From Aselliscus stoliczkanus (Eukaryota > Chordata > Mammalia > Chiroptera > Hipposideridae), in contig CM066730.1 of the NCBI GenBank assembly GCA_033961575.1, positions 114,286,523-114,350,522 on the forward strand: a stretch of DNA of 64,000 bases, read 5' to 3'. The position numbers and the translations under genes are program-made. Shown here in pieces: positions 1-12,420 of this stretch (position 1 is its first letter; the number at the start of each line of letters is the position of its first letter). The notes beneath the pieces were generated by a model that was not told the DNA's origin, did no database searches, and worked only from the letters and a program-made list of their open reading frames with translations.

Positions 1-413
1 AACATTTTTTTTACCCTTACTTATCTGCTAGATGATGGCTGACATCCTCAAGTGCATAAGGCTAAAGTTAATGATCATTGAGCGTGTTTATTGTCTTCTA
101 AATTCTGGAGAGGTTGTTGTTTGTTTTTGTTTTTGTTTTGTCGTTTATTTGTTAGCATTAGACTGAGAGACTTCCTCTTTGTTTTATTCCCTGGTTTGGA
201 AATGGCTCCACTGGCAAAGGCAAAATATCTCTTCAAAATGTATATATATACAGACTGGTTGACAATACAAATTGGTAAACCATATGAGTATATATAGCAA
301 TGTAAAAAATATCACCATAGGCCAAGATCCAAAATGAGAAAAAGACATTTCTGAATCCCATGAAGGTAATAGATAACATGCCAGACTTAAAGAGAATTGG
401 TAAACCAGCTATT

Positions 414-415
<2 letters not shown>
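1..415. other. AT-rich non-coding sequence, no gene seen
   Basis: I see no coding pattern, repeat family or RNA gene in this stretch. Open frames are short and low-complexity. It leads into the compound microsatellite. Confidence 0.5.

Positions 416-498
<83 letters not shown>
416..498. repeat. Compound microsatellite (CT)n(AT)n
   Basis: A run of about 24 CT units passes directly into about 17 TA units with no spacer. Both blocks are almost uninterrupted, so the locus should be length-polymorphic. The CT part is a homopurine/homopyrimidine tract that can form a triplex, and the TA part can extrude or melt. The open frame over it is an artefact of the repeat. Confidence 0.97.
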
Positions 499-501
<3 letters not shown>

Positions 502-738
502 TTGCTTCCCCATATCTTTCTCTCAATACAGTGTATGTTTTTATAATATTAATATTTTATCTACAGTTGATTGCTTTAATTTTTTTTATACCATATTCCT
601 CATAGCAATATGTATGATGAAATCCCTGGTCTACTAAATATACCTCTCTCATGGAAGGTTTTAACATTCTCTCTGCCTGTTGTGTAGCCAATAATTATTG
701 GATTTGGGCTTATGGAAGCCTGTTTCAAAATGCAGATT

Positions 739-743
<5 letters not shown>

Positions 744-782
<39 letters not shown>
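744..782. repeat. (TA)n microsatellite
   Basis: About 19 uninterrupted TA units, lying just upstream of the GC-rich LTR-like block. Confidence 0.95.
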
Positions 783-783
<1 letters not shown>

Positions 784-859
784 GTGTTAAAATAAAACAG
801 TAAGACCCACTAACCCATTGGACAACCTATTTCAAGACATCATGATTCTGAAATTTGAA

Positions 860-1400
860 TATTGACAGGGCCCAGGCACGTTCAGCCTCACACGACTGGA
901 AAGTAGGACATGAGGCCAGGCGTGTCCAGCTGTGTGCAGGCTGCTGCGCAGGCGCCAGGCTCCGGTTACATGAGCCCTTATGTAAGCATGACTTGCACTT
1001 GTGGGAGGGAGCATGCACGCACCCCCGTGCGCTCTCCTCCCCCAAACCACGATATATAAAGATTGCTAGTGCTGAATACAACGGGCTCCTCCTCATGTGG
1101 GCTCCTCCTCCTCCTCATGTGGGCTCCTCATGCCTCCCCTGCCCCCCCTGCCGAAACCTCCCCTGCAGCCCCTCTGTGATGACAAATATTTTTTTTAAAA
1201 AAGCATTATCTTAGCCTAGGCCCTTCCATTTTTGTCTCTGCGTATTACTTTCTCAGATTAGTGTCACCAGTAGACTGTTGTTGAAACCAGTCAGTACAAA
1301 TTAGCCTTGTAATTTCCTTTGTAATAAAAGTCTGCTCTCCTCACCTGATCTGTGGTTGAGTATTATTCAGGCTGTTGTTTTGTGTTCCTGTTAAAGAGAG
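860..1400 (+). mobile_element. Probable solo LTR (retroviral-type promoter and poly(A) site)
   Basis: This block is far richer in GC and CpG than its AT-rich surroundings. It has features ordered as in a retroviral LTR: a GC-rich U3-like part, a TATA box (TATATAAA near 1052), a pyrimidine-rich R-like part with imperfect repeats of a GGGCTCCTCCTCATGTG-type unit (about 1083-1130), and an AATAAA signal near 1323 followed by a GT-rich stretch. Exact TG/CA ends and a TSD could not be fixed, and no internal viral sequence adjoins it. The alternative is a host CpG-rich promoter, but the TATA-to-AATAAA spacing of about 270 bp favours an LTR. The open frames across it look incidental. Confidence 0.5.
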
Positions 1401-1779
1401 AGGAGTCAAAAGAGCGCTAAGTATAATCCATTATCATCTACTTCAGGTATGGGTTTTAAATGATTCGTTTTCTTTTACATTAATTTAACATAAATTTTAT
1501 AAAACACTAGACTTCATCTTTGAAAGAGTTACAGTACATTTATTTTAATAAATTTCTTAGAAAATTTATAAATAATCATAACTTCAAATGCATATCATGG
1601 TATGTAGGATCTCTTTTTTTAAATATTGTGGAAATTTGTCTCCAAGGCTAATGATCAAACACTAGGAGAAACGCGTGTAAATTTATACATGATCTGATTT
1701 ATATTTTCATTTCAGGGAAAGTGATTTGTAAATTAAATAAGTCCTTTGGCTTTCTTAATGATGATAATGACAATAGAAA

Positions 1780-2110
1780 ATAATAATAGATACGATTTAT
1801 TAAGTGTTATCCGTCTGCCAAATTCTTAACATAAATTAACACTAATCCTCACAACAATGCTGAATATATATTATCCTTATTTTGCAGGTGAGGAAATCTA
1901 AGCTAAGAAAGGTTATGTAGGCCAGCCGAGTGGCGTGGTGGTTAAGAGCTGGCTTGGGATGTCAGCGGCCCCGGTTCGGATCCCACATATGAGGGTCAGT
2001 GGCACTGCCCTCTAAAAAAAAAAAAAAAAAGAAAGGTTATGTAACTCGCTCAATGCTTCATATTGAAAAATTGCAGAACTGGAATATAGATCAATGTCTC
2101 TCTGATATCA
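1780..2110 (+). repeat. MIR SINE relic, split by a younger SINE
   Basis: The sequence follows the MIR core and 3' part: AATCCTCACAACAATGCTGA, then ATTATCC, TTTTGCAGGTGAGGAAA and a GGTTATGTAACT-like block. MIR is an ancient tRNA-derived SINE. It is divided at about 1920-2028 by the younger SINE, whose target duplication is MIR sequence. This fixes the order of insertion. Confidence 0.75.
1920..2030 (+). mobile_element. tRNA-derived SINE with poly(A) tail, copy 1
   Basis: The body runs GGCCAGCCGAGTGGCGTGG to CACTGCCCTCT and ends in a 17-A tail. A-box-like (GTGGCGTGGTGGTTAAG) and B-box-like (GGTTCGGATCC) segments match a pol III tRNA promoter layout. The flanks carry a direct repeat, AAGAAAGGTTATGTA (1905-1919 and 2029-2043), so it was inserted by L1-type target-primed reverse transcription. 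Four related copies lie in this window. I do not assign a library name; the family resembles lineage-specific laurasiatherian SINEs. Confidence 0.92.
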
Positions 2111-2849
2111 GTGCCCATCCCCTTCGGGTATCTCCCTCCCCACCTCCATACTCCTTACAGCTAGCTCCAACAATTTGGAAAATGTAAGCTTCCTAAATGG
2201 GGTTTATATGCTCATTAAATGACTTAATTTGTAATATTTTTCTATAACAAGTTTGGGTTTTTTATTGTTTTTGTTTGTTTGTTTTACAGACATTAGTATC
2301 TAGAACCCTAAATACTGATTTTTATGGATTTTATTTCGGTCTTCCACATTACATCAAAGTATGCCTTTCCCTATGATCCACTCCTCAACTCACACAGTCA
2401 ACCTTCTTCTCAGTGGGCCAGCTGCTTATACCGGTACCTGTGCTTGAGAGACCAGTCCAGCTTCTAGCTCCTCTAGTCATTCAGGAAGCTTATCTCACTC
2501 ATTTCTTATCTTCAGCATCTCTTGCAAGGTCTGGCATTAAATGAATGGATGTTTTATAGTTAATTGTTTCCCTACCAGGACCTTTAGCTACTTGAATGTT
2601 AGAACCACATTTAAGGCTTCTAATCTGTCTGCCTCAGGGCTTAGAGGGATAGAATCAGAGCCCACACCCACATAGTGAAATGCGAGGAAGAGGTGAGTTA
2701 ATCAATCAATTGATCAACTTCTTGAGCAGAAAGAGGCAAAGCAGATTAGTAGGCCCCTCAAAAGAGAACGAGAGTAATACACAAAAAGTCTTGCCACCAA
2801 CTGGATCTTCATAGAATTATTTGGATAATAATGAAATTAATACTGATAA

Positions 2850-3015
2850 TACTAATAATACTCGTAGCTATCACTCAGTGTCCCATTATATCCCAGAAAC
2901 TGTGACAGATTATTTATATGTATGTATCATCTCATTTAATTTGTAGGAAATACAAATATTATTTTCCTATTTTAGAGGTCAAGAACTTGAAATTCAGAAA
3001 AGACACTATATAAAA
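2850..3015 (+). repeat. MIR SINE relic
   Basis: Shows the MIR order: TATCTCATTTAAT-like (CATCTCATTTAATTTG), then TATTATTTTCCTATTTTAGAG and GAACTTGAAATTCAGA. It is diverged and truncated at both ends. Confidence 0.6.
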
Positions 3016-5139
3016 TAACACTGATTCTTTCACATATTTTGTGTAATTACAGATTTACAGCAGTCAATGAGATTTTATAAATTGTTTACATGCTTAAATA
3101 TACACTTTGCACCAAACAAAACACACTGTTATTTTCATGGAATTATTATGTGTACATTCAAGAGCTGGAAGCCAAATAAGGTATTCATTGGCCACATTGT
3201 TATTGTTAGGTCTGTGTTATGGAGGGGTAGGTATGTTTGTGTGTATGTGGTATGTTATCCACAATAGTAAGAGAATCTGATTCTTGAGATTAATGATGAT
3301 TTTCCTTTTTGTCTCCTGGGCTAACTAAAAAAAGAAAGTCCTCAAAAATACATCATTTGTATTGTAAGCTGGTATATGTCCTATCTAATGAAAGATGAAT
3401 TGGGAAACATTTAAAATGTCATAGGTATCAATTTTGGGGTGATATCTATTAGAACTTCATGAAACCTTATTATGCTATTATCCAAATAAAATATGGGTAT
3501 AGAAAGGAAAAATAAAATACAAATCAAATAGCTTGTTCTTTACCTAAGTTCACTCTGGAAGATGTCTTCTTTCTTGTTGTACTTATAATCTCCTTATTTA
3601 GTTTTTGTTTAATTATTTGTCCATTTCAGAAAGAAAATTACCAGTAAAATTACTAATTTTAAAAAAGAAACCAAATACATTTCAGAGGCTCTGCCAATGT
3701 GTAATGTCTTCTAACACTGGCCAAAAATAGCAGTAGACTAATTTCAAAATGACTGTTTTCTCTGCAGAATTCCCGATGCTATTCTCATTTGCCCTTCTTT
3801 TTTGAATCCCCCACCTCCAAACACCCACCCCGGAAAAAAAGAAAAACAGATTACAGTAAATTTTGGCAAGGAAATCTATTTGCATCATTTTCTTAGAAGT
3901 CACGTGCTTTGGATTTCCTCTTGTTTATGATATATTAAAATGCCTTCCAGATGTTTTTAATTATAAAAAAAAACTTTTCAAGAAAGCAGAGTAATCCATA
4001 ATAAAATTTCCTCTTTTTTTTTAATGGCCAATAAATTAGTATATTCCAGCTTATCATACTGCCCCATAATTCTGAGAGCGACCTCTTTAAGGAAGGTCAG
4101 GCATTGAATTAGACAGCTAGATTTGGGCAGAGGGAGAGTTTTACCAAGAACACTTTCAGCTCCTGTTTCCAATTGAGGCTGCTCCCTGCCTGGGGCCTAG
4201 CCCGATGTAAAAGCCCATTGGTTGGAATTGCTTAAATGTCCCATGCAAATATAAACACCTCCACAGTGTTGGGAAGATGAAAGGAACAGCTTATTGATAT
4301 TGTATATGCTAACGTTTGGATGTGGGACAGGAAAGACAGCATTTAACTGCTGGTATGCAATGCTGAAACTGGGCTGCATGAAGAGGTTTCCATTTACTGA
4401 GATTGGATATGTGCCCAGACTGCCATAGTAGAATTTAGGGAAAAACACAGAAAGCAGGAGAACCATGGAATAGTTTTTGGGAACATCCATGTGAGGCAGA
4501 ATAAATACATATGAAGACCACGTTTCCAGAAATGAAAGGACTGGCCACTGGGAAAAAGTTGTGAGCCCTGCCCCAAATCCCAATGTGGCCTTCTGCATTT
4601 TGTACTTGAAGGTAACTATCTCTTCATCCTAATTTTTATTTAGAGTGGGAATAAGACTATAATTCAGCTGAAAGAAATAGAGAGGCAGGGCAGGAATGAA
4701 TCTTAAATTGCTTTGGATGTTGTTATTTTTAGCTTAGCAAGGAAAATAAATGTGTTTTTCTTTTATTAATGTTACCAAAAGAGAAAGAACTTTGTGGAAT
4801 ATAGACATGGTGGCTTTTGAAAATGTATCTGCTGAACATCTGTCATGTGGGACAGACCAAGAAACTTTTAGGAAGTAGAGATTTTGTGACTCACAATGTG
4901 AATTCACATTTAAATGGGACATTCATTGATTTCATTTAATGGAGCATTTTATGATAATTAACTCTCTCATCACTTGGCTCCACCTCGTCTTTTTGTTTGT
5001 AACTTTGAGCACATTTGACAAATATGAGTGTGTTGATGATGACTTTGGAGAGATAGTTCATCAATATAGGTGTCTGCAAGGAAGCGATGCTTGAGGAAAT
5101 TTTAAACAAAGAAAGTGAGACAGTGTGACACATACAAAC
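3016..5139. other. Non-coding sequence without a recognised element
   Basis: No gene or clear repeat. The segment about 4040-4600 is less AT-rich, contains an octamer-like ATGCAAAT (near 4243), and has an open frame of 133 codons on the minus strand. That frame resembles no family I know. The segment could be a conserved non-coding element or an old repeat; the sequence alone does not decide. Confidence 0.4.
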
Positions 5140-5940
5140 TAGTCACTCAATCTGTACTTATTGAGCTCCCACAATATACAGAGATGAAAAAGAATCCTGT
5201 AAAAGGGAGAAATTGAAAGAAGTTTAACTGGGTAAGAGAGGATGGGGTAACAAAGAAAAGCTTTGGGGATATTCTAGAGACTTTAATTTCAAAGGTTAGG
5301 ACATTTGAGTGTACTGTAAAGAACATGAGGATTCAATAGGTATCTTGAAGAGAGAAGGAAATCACCAATAGATCAAGGATAGTTATTTTGCTGTGGGTAT
5401 CAGGACTTTGAAATTTGCACCCATGCACAAAATAAATACCAAATGGGGCCAAAATTTTATTTGTTTCTGTAGTCAAAATGTGCCTATTGGTAATGAGCAG
5501 AAGAGCCCAGAACAAATGAATACAGGGGGTTATCTATTAAAAGCGGTATCATCTGCAGTGATAACAGTGTAGAAAGAAAGGAACTAAATTAAAGAAAGTA
5601 TCACTAGTGACCATTCATGATGACCACATGACACAATTTGAATTAAAAATTTGGAAGACTCTTTTGGAGAATGTCACATCTGAGAGAACAGGTCAACAAA
5701 TAAACCTGGTAAAACAGGGCAAGTTAGAAAATATCCATCCTTACTGAATTAATGAGACTTTTGGAAGTTACCAAATAGCATCAACCTAATGAATAGAGGT
5801 AAAGAAACAGACTGAGTGGTTCAACAACTGAGTTTATGAAACATTTGTTTCTAACTTACTGTGGGTTAGGCAGTACTGTTTTGGGGGCACTGTTAAAAAA
5901 ACAAAGACTACCAATAACACAGGAGTAAGAATTCCCTTGG
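5140..5940 (-). repeat. Possible diverged L2 LINE fragments
   Basis: Two places resemble the reverse complement of the L2 3' end: CTGTACTTATTGAGCTCCCA near 5151 and AAACATTTGTTTCTAACTTACTG near 5839, followed by a TTAGGCAGTACTG-like segment. The sequence between them is too diverged to assign with confidence. Confidence 0.35.
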
Positions 5941-6379
5941 CAACTCTAGGCAAAAAAAACGCACCTGCTAATGTGACTTCAGGCAAAGCCCCTCTCTCCT
6001 AGATGTAAGAAGTCTGCTGTAATCATTCAAGCTTTCATTTTTAGGAGGCAATCAAGTGAATTAGTAAGGGAAGCAAGACAACTCTCAGTTTTTCCTCCTG
6101 CCAAATCAAAGCTGTAGTCAGTGGAGAGATAAATGTCCCATCCAGATCACTCTCACATCCAAAGAATATAGCTCAGATTCCCTGGGACCTGGTCCTTGTC
6201 CTAAAGTTTATTGTTTGGCATTTCAGGTATGATCTGCTCAGAAGTCATCTGGATGCAGCCCCAAGCTATCTCTTTGTTCCCCTCTTCCTTCATCTCTGGA
6301 TTGCTCTCTCCATTCTAGGCACATTGGCTTTCTTGCCCCTCACAGAACACACTAGGGGTGCTCTGCCTCAGGCTGTTAT

Positions 6380-6745
6380 CTCTGTGGTTCTCTTTGCCTG
6401 AATAGTCTTATCTTAGATATCTGCCTGACTCACACTCTCATTTCCTCAAGTGTCTGCTAAAATGAGGCTTTATCTAAGTGGCCTTCCCCAACCACCTTCT
6501 GCAGAATAGCTCCACTCTCCCACTGCCACCTTTATCCCACTTTATTTGTCTTCAGATTATTTATCATCACCAGATAAACTATGTAATTGTTAGTTATTGC
6601 TTTTCTTCTGCAACTTGAATGTAAATGCCATGAAAAATGGGTCTTTGTCCATTTTGTTCATTCTAGTCTCCCAAGCTGAGAACAGTGGCTGTCTCATAGT
6701 AGGTGCTCAACAAATATTTGTTAAATATATGAATTAGTGCCCAAG
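6380..6745 (+). repeat. L2 LINE 3'-end fragment
   Basis: The order of motifs matches the L2 3' terminus: TGAGGCTTTATCTAAGTGGCC, a TTATTTATCATCACC-like part, CTTGAATGTAAATGCCATGA, and the terminal AGTAGGTGCTCAACAAATAT with TTTGTTAAATATATGAATTA. L2 is inactive in placental mammals. Confidence 0.8.
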
Positions 6746-6844
6746 GAAAAGCACAAAATGCACTTGGACCACAGACAAAAGGTAGCATGATTCTAGCTGG
6801 AAGAATCATGAAGAGTTTAGGGAACAGAGTGTGCATCTACCAAG

Positions 6845-6935
6845 TGCCCAGTGGTGGCGGTGGAGGGGAGGGGTCAGCACAGAGGGAGGAAGGGAGGAAA
6901 GGAGAGAGAGAAGGAGGGAGGGAGAAAGGAAGATT
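6845..6935. repeat. Purine-rich low-complexity tract
   Basis: GGTGGCGGTGGAGGGGAGGGG is followed by GGGA/GAAA-type repeats with almost no pyrimidines. The first part has several short G runs and could form a two-tetrad quadruplex. The tract is a candidate for H-DNA. The open frame over it is glycine/arginine/glutamate low complexity. Confidence 0.8.
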
Positions 6936-7404
6936 CTTATCCAGTAGTGCTCTCCTAAAGCTATACAATGTCAAACCATAATGATATCTTAGAACAACTA
7001 CTAGAACTAGAAAAAGTTTTGGAAACTATATCATTATGAGAGGTAACTTAAGGAAATAGTGATTTTTCTCTGCTCAAAGAAAAGAAAACAAAGCATAGAA
7101 AAGATAGGAATAGAGGTTAGAGGATGGAACAATATAGTTATCTTTAAATATTCTAGAGATTCCATCTGAAATAATAAGAACACTTATTTTCTCTTGTTCA
7201 GAAGACAGAAGTTTTGGGAAATTTTGATAATTTTGTTCTAAAATGTTAATCATTAGAGCTGTCCTATAGTGGAGTAAATTCCATTGCTGTGTTAAATCAG
7301 AAATAATCTGATAGAGATTTTGTAAACTAGATTTCTGTTTTAGGTGAGAAGTTTTATCAGATAATTCATAATTAAGTATCTTCAAAACTAGGTTTTTGTA
7401 GACA

Positions 7405-7408
7405 TATG

Positions 7409-7435
<27 letters not shown>
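7405..7435. repeat. (CA)n microsatellite
   Basis: About 15 CA units. It explains the Val/Cys-rich minus-strand frame that crosses it. Confidence 0.95.
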
Positions 7436-7439
<4 letters not shown>

Positions 7440-8569
7440 TCTCATTGTTTTTTATTATAAAGTCATCCAGTTAGTTTCTAAAATAGAGGATACCCAGGTA
7501 AACAATGAATTTTATTTTTTATTATAAGTAGGTCTCATACAATATTTAGGAAAAACTTATACCAACAATTTCTTTGTTATTTATCTGAAATTCAAATTCA
7601 ACTGAGCGTCCTATACTTTATCTGGCAACCTTATGCTATAGGGAGCAACATAACAAAATAAAGGTGTGTATGAATCTTTAGAACTCAGAATTTGCATAAT
7701 TAATGTAACAAATGTAAAGAAAGGGAATGTCATGGCAGAATTCATTCATAAATTTATGGCCATTATAGCTTTGGGCAGGTTGGGTTTATCGATCTTATAG
7801 CCATACCAGCAGTTTTTGTTTGTCTTTTTTGTTTTCCATTTTAAAATCTCCTTTGACTGGATTATTTCACAGTTTTTGAGAATTCTAAAATGTACTTGTC
7901 TTAATGTTGCTTTTTGTGTTTGCCATGCTCTGTAGAATTTCACAGAAGACTTGAGCCTAAATGATTCACTGAATATCATGGTGGTTATTTGGCTTTCTTA
8001 GTATCTCCTTCTCATATCTAACTTCCAATTCAATGTTTTTTATTTGGGGCACATTTCTTTAATATTAATCATTAGTATTAATGCTGTCAAATGATTAGAT
8101 TCACTTTTAATAGACTATAATTTAAAAATTATAATTACATTGGAATTAAAATAACCATAAAATAGTTACCAAAACAACTTAAATTTTTTTTTCACACAAA
8201 TGGAAGCATGGCTCAAATGATACTGACAAAAAAAGGATAATATTTCTGTTTAGCAGTTAAAGAGATGTTGTTATAAGACTAAAGCCTAAAACTTTGAAAT
8301 TATAAGATTCTTGATAAGCTTTGAAATTATAAATTGATTTTTAAATGATTATTTTAAATTTTGTGCATAAAGTGAAAAGTTATTAATGTTTTCGGTTATG
8401 TTATTTCAAATCGTCCTTCTTTAAATAATAAATAATCACATGAAATGCAGTGGCTTTGTATAAAACTGTCTCTGACCTCAAAAGGCTTAGGCCTACTTTG
8501 GAAAGTAATATGAACAGAAGTGAAACAATGACAAGAAAATGTATTGAGTGTGCTATCAATTTTTTTTAA
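7436..8569. other. AT-rich non-coding sequence
   Basis: No recognisable gene or repeat. It contains only short AT-rich open frames. Confidence 0.45.
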
Positions 8570-8671
8570 TTTTTTTTTTTTTTTTTTTTAGAGGGCAGTG
8601 TTACTGGCCCTCATATGTGGGATCCGAACCGAGGCTGCTGGCGTCCCAAGCCAGCTCTTAACCACCACGCC
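8570..8671 (-). mobile_element. tRNA-derived SINE, copy 2 (5' truncated)
   Basis: On the plus strand a T tract is followed by GAGGGCAGTGTTACTGGCCC, CATATGTGGGATCCGAACC and TTAACCACCACGCC, the reverse complement of copy 1. The A-box end stops before the first ~14 bases of the family, so the copy is 5' truncated. No clear target duplication could be set. Confidence 0.88.
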
Positions 8672-9448
8672 AAAAGTCAAAAATTCAAATAATGGAGAAA
8701 CCATCAGGGGATAGAGCAGTTGGGAAAGCTTCAGTGATAAATGGGGGCTTAATTTGTTCTTTATAGTATGGGTTGGGAACATATACTTGGAGAAGGTATT
8801 CAAGGTAAGGTCAAGGAAGAAGCAGTATGCACAAAACTTTGGACAGGGAAATAAGAATGAGGGTAACAGAAGCCAGAGATGAAGCAGAAAGGACAAAGTA
8901 GAAATACTTCTGTTTGGAAATGTGACATGATCATGAATGGGAAACATAATCTTGTTACTCAGGATCTTAAAATCCTCACCACGGAATATAGACTCGGTGT
9001 CATGGGCTATAGAACCATTGTATATGCCTGCCCAAGAAATGGGCATCACGACAGTGGTGTTTCCAGTGGTGTTCATTGTTAAGTCAGCTCATTAAAGCTG
9101 ACTCAGAACACTTCAATACAAGCCAATCAAAGCCCAGGATAGCAACTGACATTATCATTCTTTGAGCACTTCTTTTGAAAAAGTCATCTTCCTTTACAGA
9201 TTTTCGAGCTTATAAGGTTATTTCTATTCAGAATGAAGACCCACAAAATTCTGTCTGTGGATACAAATCAATACTTAGGTCTCTGAGGATTGCAAGTGGG
9301 TTGCTGGCTTTGTGATCAGAGGTGAGAGAATAGCTTGATCCAGCATCCCTGCCACAGGCAGATCCCCCACTGACAGCCACCAGGATGTGGCCTATGTCAG
9401 GGCTCTAAGATCAGGCACTAAGATTATTTTCCAAGCACTACTCTCTTT

Positions 9449-9574
9449 TTTTATTTTTCCTTTTTTTTTTTCTTTTTTTTTGAGGGCAGTGTCACTGGCC
9501 CTCATATGTGGGATCCGAACCGGGGCAGCAGGCCTCCCAAGCAAGCGCTTAACCACCACGCCACTCGGCCAGCC
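9449..9574 (-). mobile_element. tRNA-derived SINE, copy 3, full length with TSD
   Basis: Full-length reverse-complement copy with a mixed T-rich tail and the 5' end CCACTCGGCCAGCC. It is flanked by a perfect 14-bp direct repeat, GCACTACTCTCTTT (9435-9448 and 9575-9588). The perfect duplication and low divergence from copy 1 indicate a fairly recent insertion. Confidence 0.93.
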
Positions 9575-9589
9575 GCACTACTCTCTTTG

Positions 9590-11844
9590 AGACCAGGTAC
9601 ACTCTACAGAGAGATGTTACTTCTGTTCCATTCTCCCCATCTAAAGGAGGCATTTGTGAGAAATATTTTTGCCAACTCGTCCATCATAGAAAATTTATTT
9701 GTTCATTAATTTCTTTTAAGACCATTGTACAGGTTACACAGTACAGTACTTCCTGGTCATTTAAGGCCCAGATTTACACTCTGTGACTTGATGGAGAGTG
9801 CAACTTTAAAACAGAGCACTCTCATTCCCTGTGTAAGCAGTTGTGATGCGATTTATAGGATAAAGACATTCTTTTTAGACACCATAATTAGCACTTTTCT
9901 TATTTATACATCTGCCCTAACATTGTTTCCCCTTTAAAATATTTGTATTTAAAATGGAATGCAAGGAAATGGCTCGGCATGCATGAGGACAAAAAAGAAA
10001 CAACAAACCACTGATAAATCCATCTGTTAAAAACCACGCTACACAAATTGAAAGATTAAGTTAACATTATATGTCTGAATCTCCTAGCACCATTGTTTGT
10101 GCTTATTGTTTCTTGCAGAATAGTCAAAAGATATATTTTTTCCAGTAGACCAACTCCTTTAAGTTGACACCCTGGAAATGCTTTGCTTATTTTAAATTGG
10201 TCTATTATGCTTTCAGACACCTACATATTTAGTAAGTCTAGCTATGGTAAAGTGACTGGTCTGTATGGTTTTGTTCTTCTCTTATTTATTTTTGTCTTCT
10301 CCAGCTCCCCTTTTAAACAATTCATAGTTACCAAAGATATATTAAATTCATCACCAAAGTTTCCTTACTAAATGCAAACTGTGATTCTGCCTCTAGCAGG
10401 GAAAGATGTAGTAACTCAATAGTCCTAAGATTTCTTTTCTTAATTCTTAAATGTTTCCCTTCCTTCATCCCTTATGAGATAGGTGAGAAAAGCAATTGCC
10501 CCCACTGCTTAATGCATCACAACTCAGAAACTCACTCCAACCTTATAATTTTGAATCCCAGCCCAGCTGGCCGTTCCTGGATTTCAAACTCTGAATATGA
10601 GTTCAGCACTTTTAAATCAATCATTCTGAACAGTATTTCTGTCAAATGGAAACCTTTTCTTCTTTGGTAGAAAGGCTTTCCTGATTTTGACTGCAGGCCT
10701 GGAGAACTGAACAGTTTCATAAATGAAACCAGGATGTAGGAGAAAAATTAAACTAGATATAATTTTCTAACATTGTCATTGGAAGAGTCCAGTTCCATTT
10801 ACTGTTCTCTAAGATGAAGGAATCTCTGTACCCCGTAAGATTTTTCAAACAGTTCCCCACTTCCAGGCTAATGGCTTGTTGCAGTTTGACTAGCAAGAGG
10901 TTACTTGGGTTAGGTGGAAATAGAAGGAGGAGTGAAATACTCCTTGGATTCTATTCCCCTAACCTAAAATTCTCTCCCAAATAGTTAATATGCTTTGAGA
11001 ATTAGATTACTTCATAAATTTTGCTTATTACTGTTGTTATCAGGTTATGTCCCTGTCTGCAAGTCCCATTGTTGGTGGAGGGGTTGGTGAGGCAGCACAG
11101 AGACCTCTTGGCTTGGCCAGATATGACATAGCAGCTTCAGAAATAACATGTCTTACTCCATTTTGCTAAGACAAGTTTAAATCTCAAGCCTTGAGAATAA
11201 AGAAATAATGTTAAAGCCCCCAACATGATATAAAAGATCACCTTTCTTTAGGGTCTTAAATAATAATAAATCAAGAAAATTTTTATAATTTTTACTATGC
11301 ATAGAGTAAGCTATATCAACTTTTTACATGTACCTCCCATTAAGTACCATACATGATCCATTGTACTCAAATATTGAGGTAACACAGAAATTAATGCTTC
11401 CTGTACTTTCACCTGTCTATTATGCTTTTTATTTCATGTGTGCATGGGTCTCCTATTACCTAAAACAATCTAAAATATATAGAGAAATATAGACTCAGAT
11501 TTATTAAATAAAATCCATGGAAAGGTATGAATTTTCTTCACCAGATTATACTGAAAAATATTTACAAATATATTTTCTGCCACTTTTCATACAATGACTG
11601 TGTTTCCAGTCTTGATTTCTTCACAATGTCAAAAATATTCCATGTAATCCCTTAGATACTTTGAAATGATTTTATTTACAGGTAACCATTGATATGTGGA
11701 CATTGAACTTGACATGAGACTTTTCAGTTCTAAGTCATACTGAGATTGGTATTTGCAGGTAAATGTGAATAGTGAGAAAGAAAGATTTAAACATATATGG
11801 ATTTGAGCATAGCTGACAAATTTATGGAAATAATATTGGAATAA
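9590..11844. other. Non-coding sequence, nothing recognised
   Basis: I see no gene, RNA or clear repeat. Open frames are at most about 70 codons and lack family features. Confidence 0.4.
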
Positions 11845-11985
11845 GTACATTCATTCATTCAATATTTATCTAGTACATATTTATTGAGTGTACTATTATT
11901 GAGTATCGAATGCCAGGCATTATATTAACTACTGAAATTCAGCAGTAAGAGAAACAGACATGGTCACTGACCTTATGAATTCAGA
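11845..11985 (-). repeat. L2 LINE 3' end, antisense
   Basis: Begins CATTCATTCATTCAATATTT and continues through a TATTGAGTGT...ATGCCAGGCATTAT segment to CAGACATGGTCACTGACC. This is the reverse complement of the L2 3' terminus. Confidence 0.75.
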
Positions 11986-12354
11986 ACATTGTCCTCTTTG
12001 AAGCAGGAGCACCAAGCTCTTGAATTCTTTAAAGAAACATTGCTGGACTCAATTGCTCTTGAATTCTGAAAGTCAAATCTAAATGTGCAGCAGTGAGCAA
12101 AGAACACTAAGGAAAGGCCATATAAGAATGGATGGGTAAGAAACTCATAGAATGTTTGAGTTAAAAAGCACCTCAAAGAACTTTTATCCTAGCCTCCTTA
12201 CTCAAATGAAACCCTTGTTTATCTTCACACAGTGGTTAATGGCTGAGCGGAGTCCAGAACACACTTCTCTTGACATCCAGGAAAGCACCTAACAAATGGG
12301 AGCGCTTTTTGAATATTTGTTTGTAAAATCTAAGTTCTAAGTATATTCGTAATA

Positions 12355-12372
12355 CACACACACAGACACACA

Positions 12373-12416
<44 letters not shown>
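12355..12416. repeat. (CA)n microsatellite with CAGA interruptions
   Basis: About 30 units with two CAGA variants near the left end. It abuts the start of the LTR at 12421. Confidence 0.95.
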
Positions 12417-12418
<2 letters not shown>

Positions 12419-12420
12419 TG

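Noticed and set aside
855..1214. 119-codon open frame
   Set aside because: It lies in a GC-rich LTR-like block with overlapping frames on the other strand. No domain or exon features.
1920..2020. Functional tRNA gene
   Set aside because: Only A- and B-box-like parts are present, with a poly(A) tail and target repeats. It is a SINE, and four more copies occur.
4197..4598. 133-codon minus-strand frame as a possible gene
   Set aside because: No known family, no promoter or exon context, and a second overlapping frame on the same strand. Consistent with chance.
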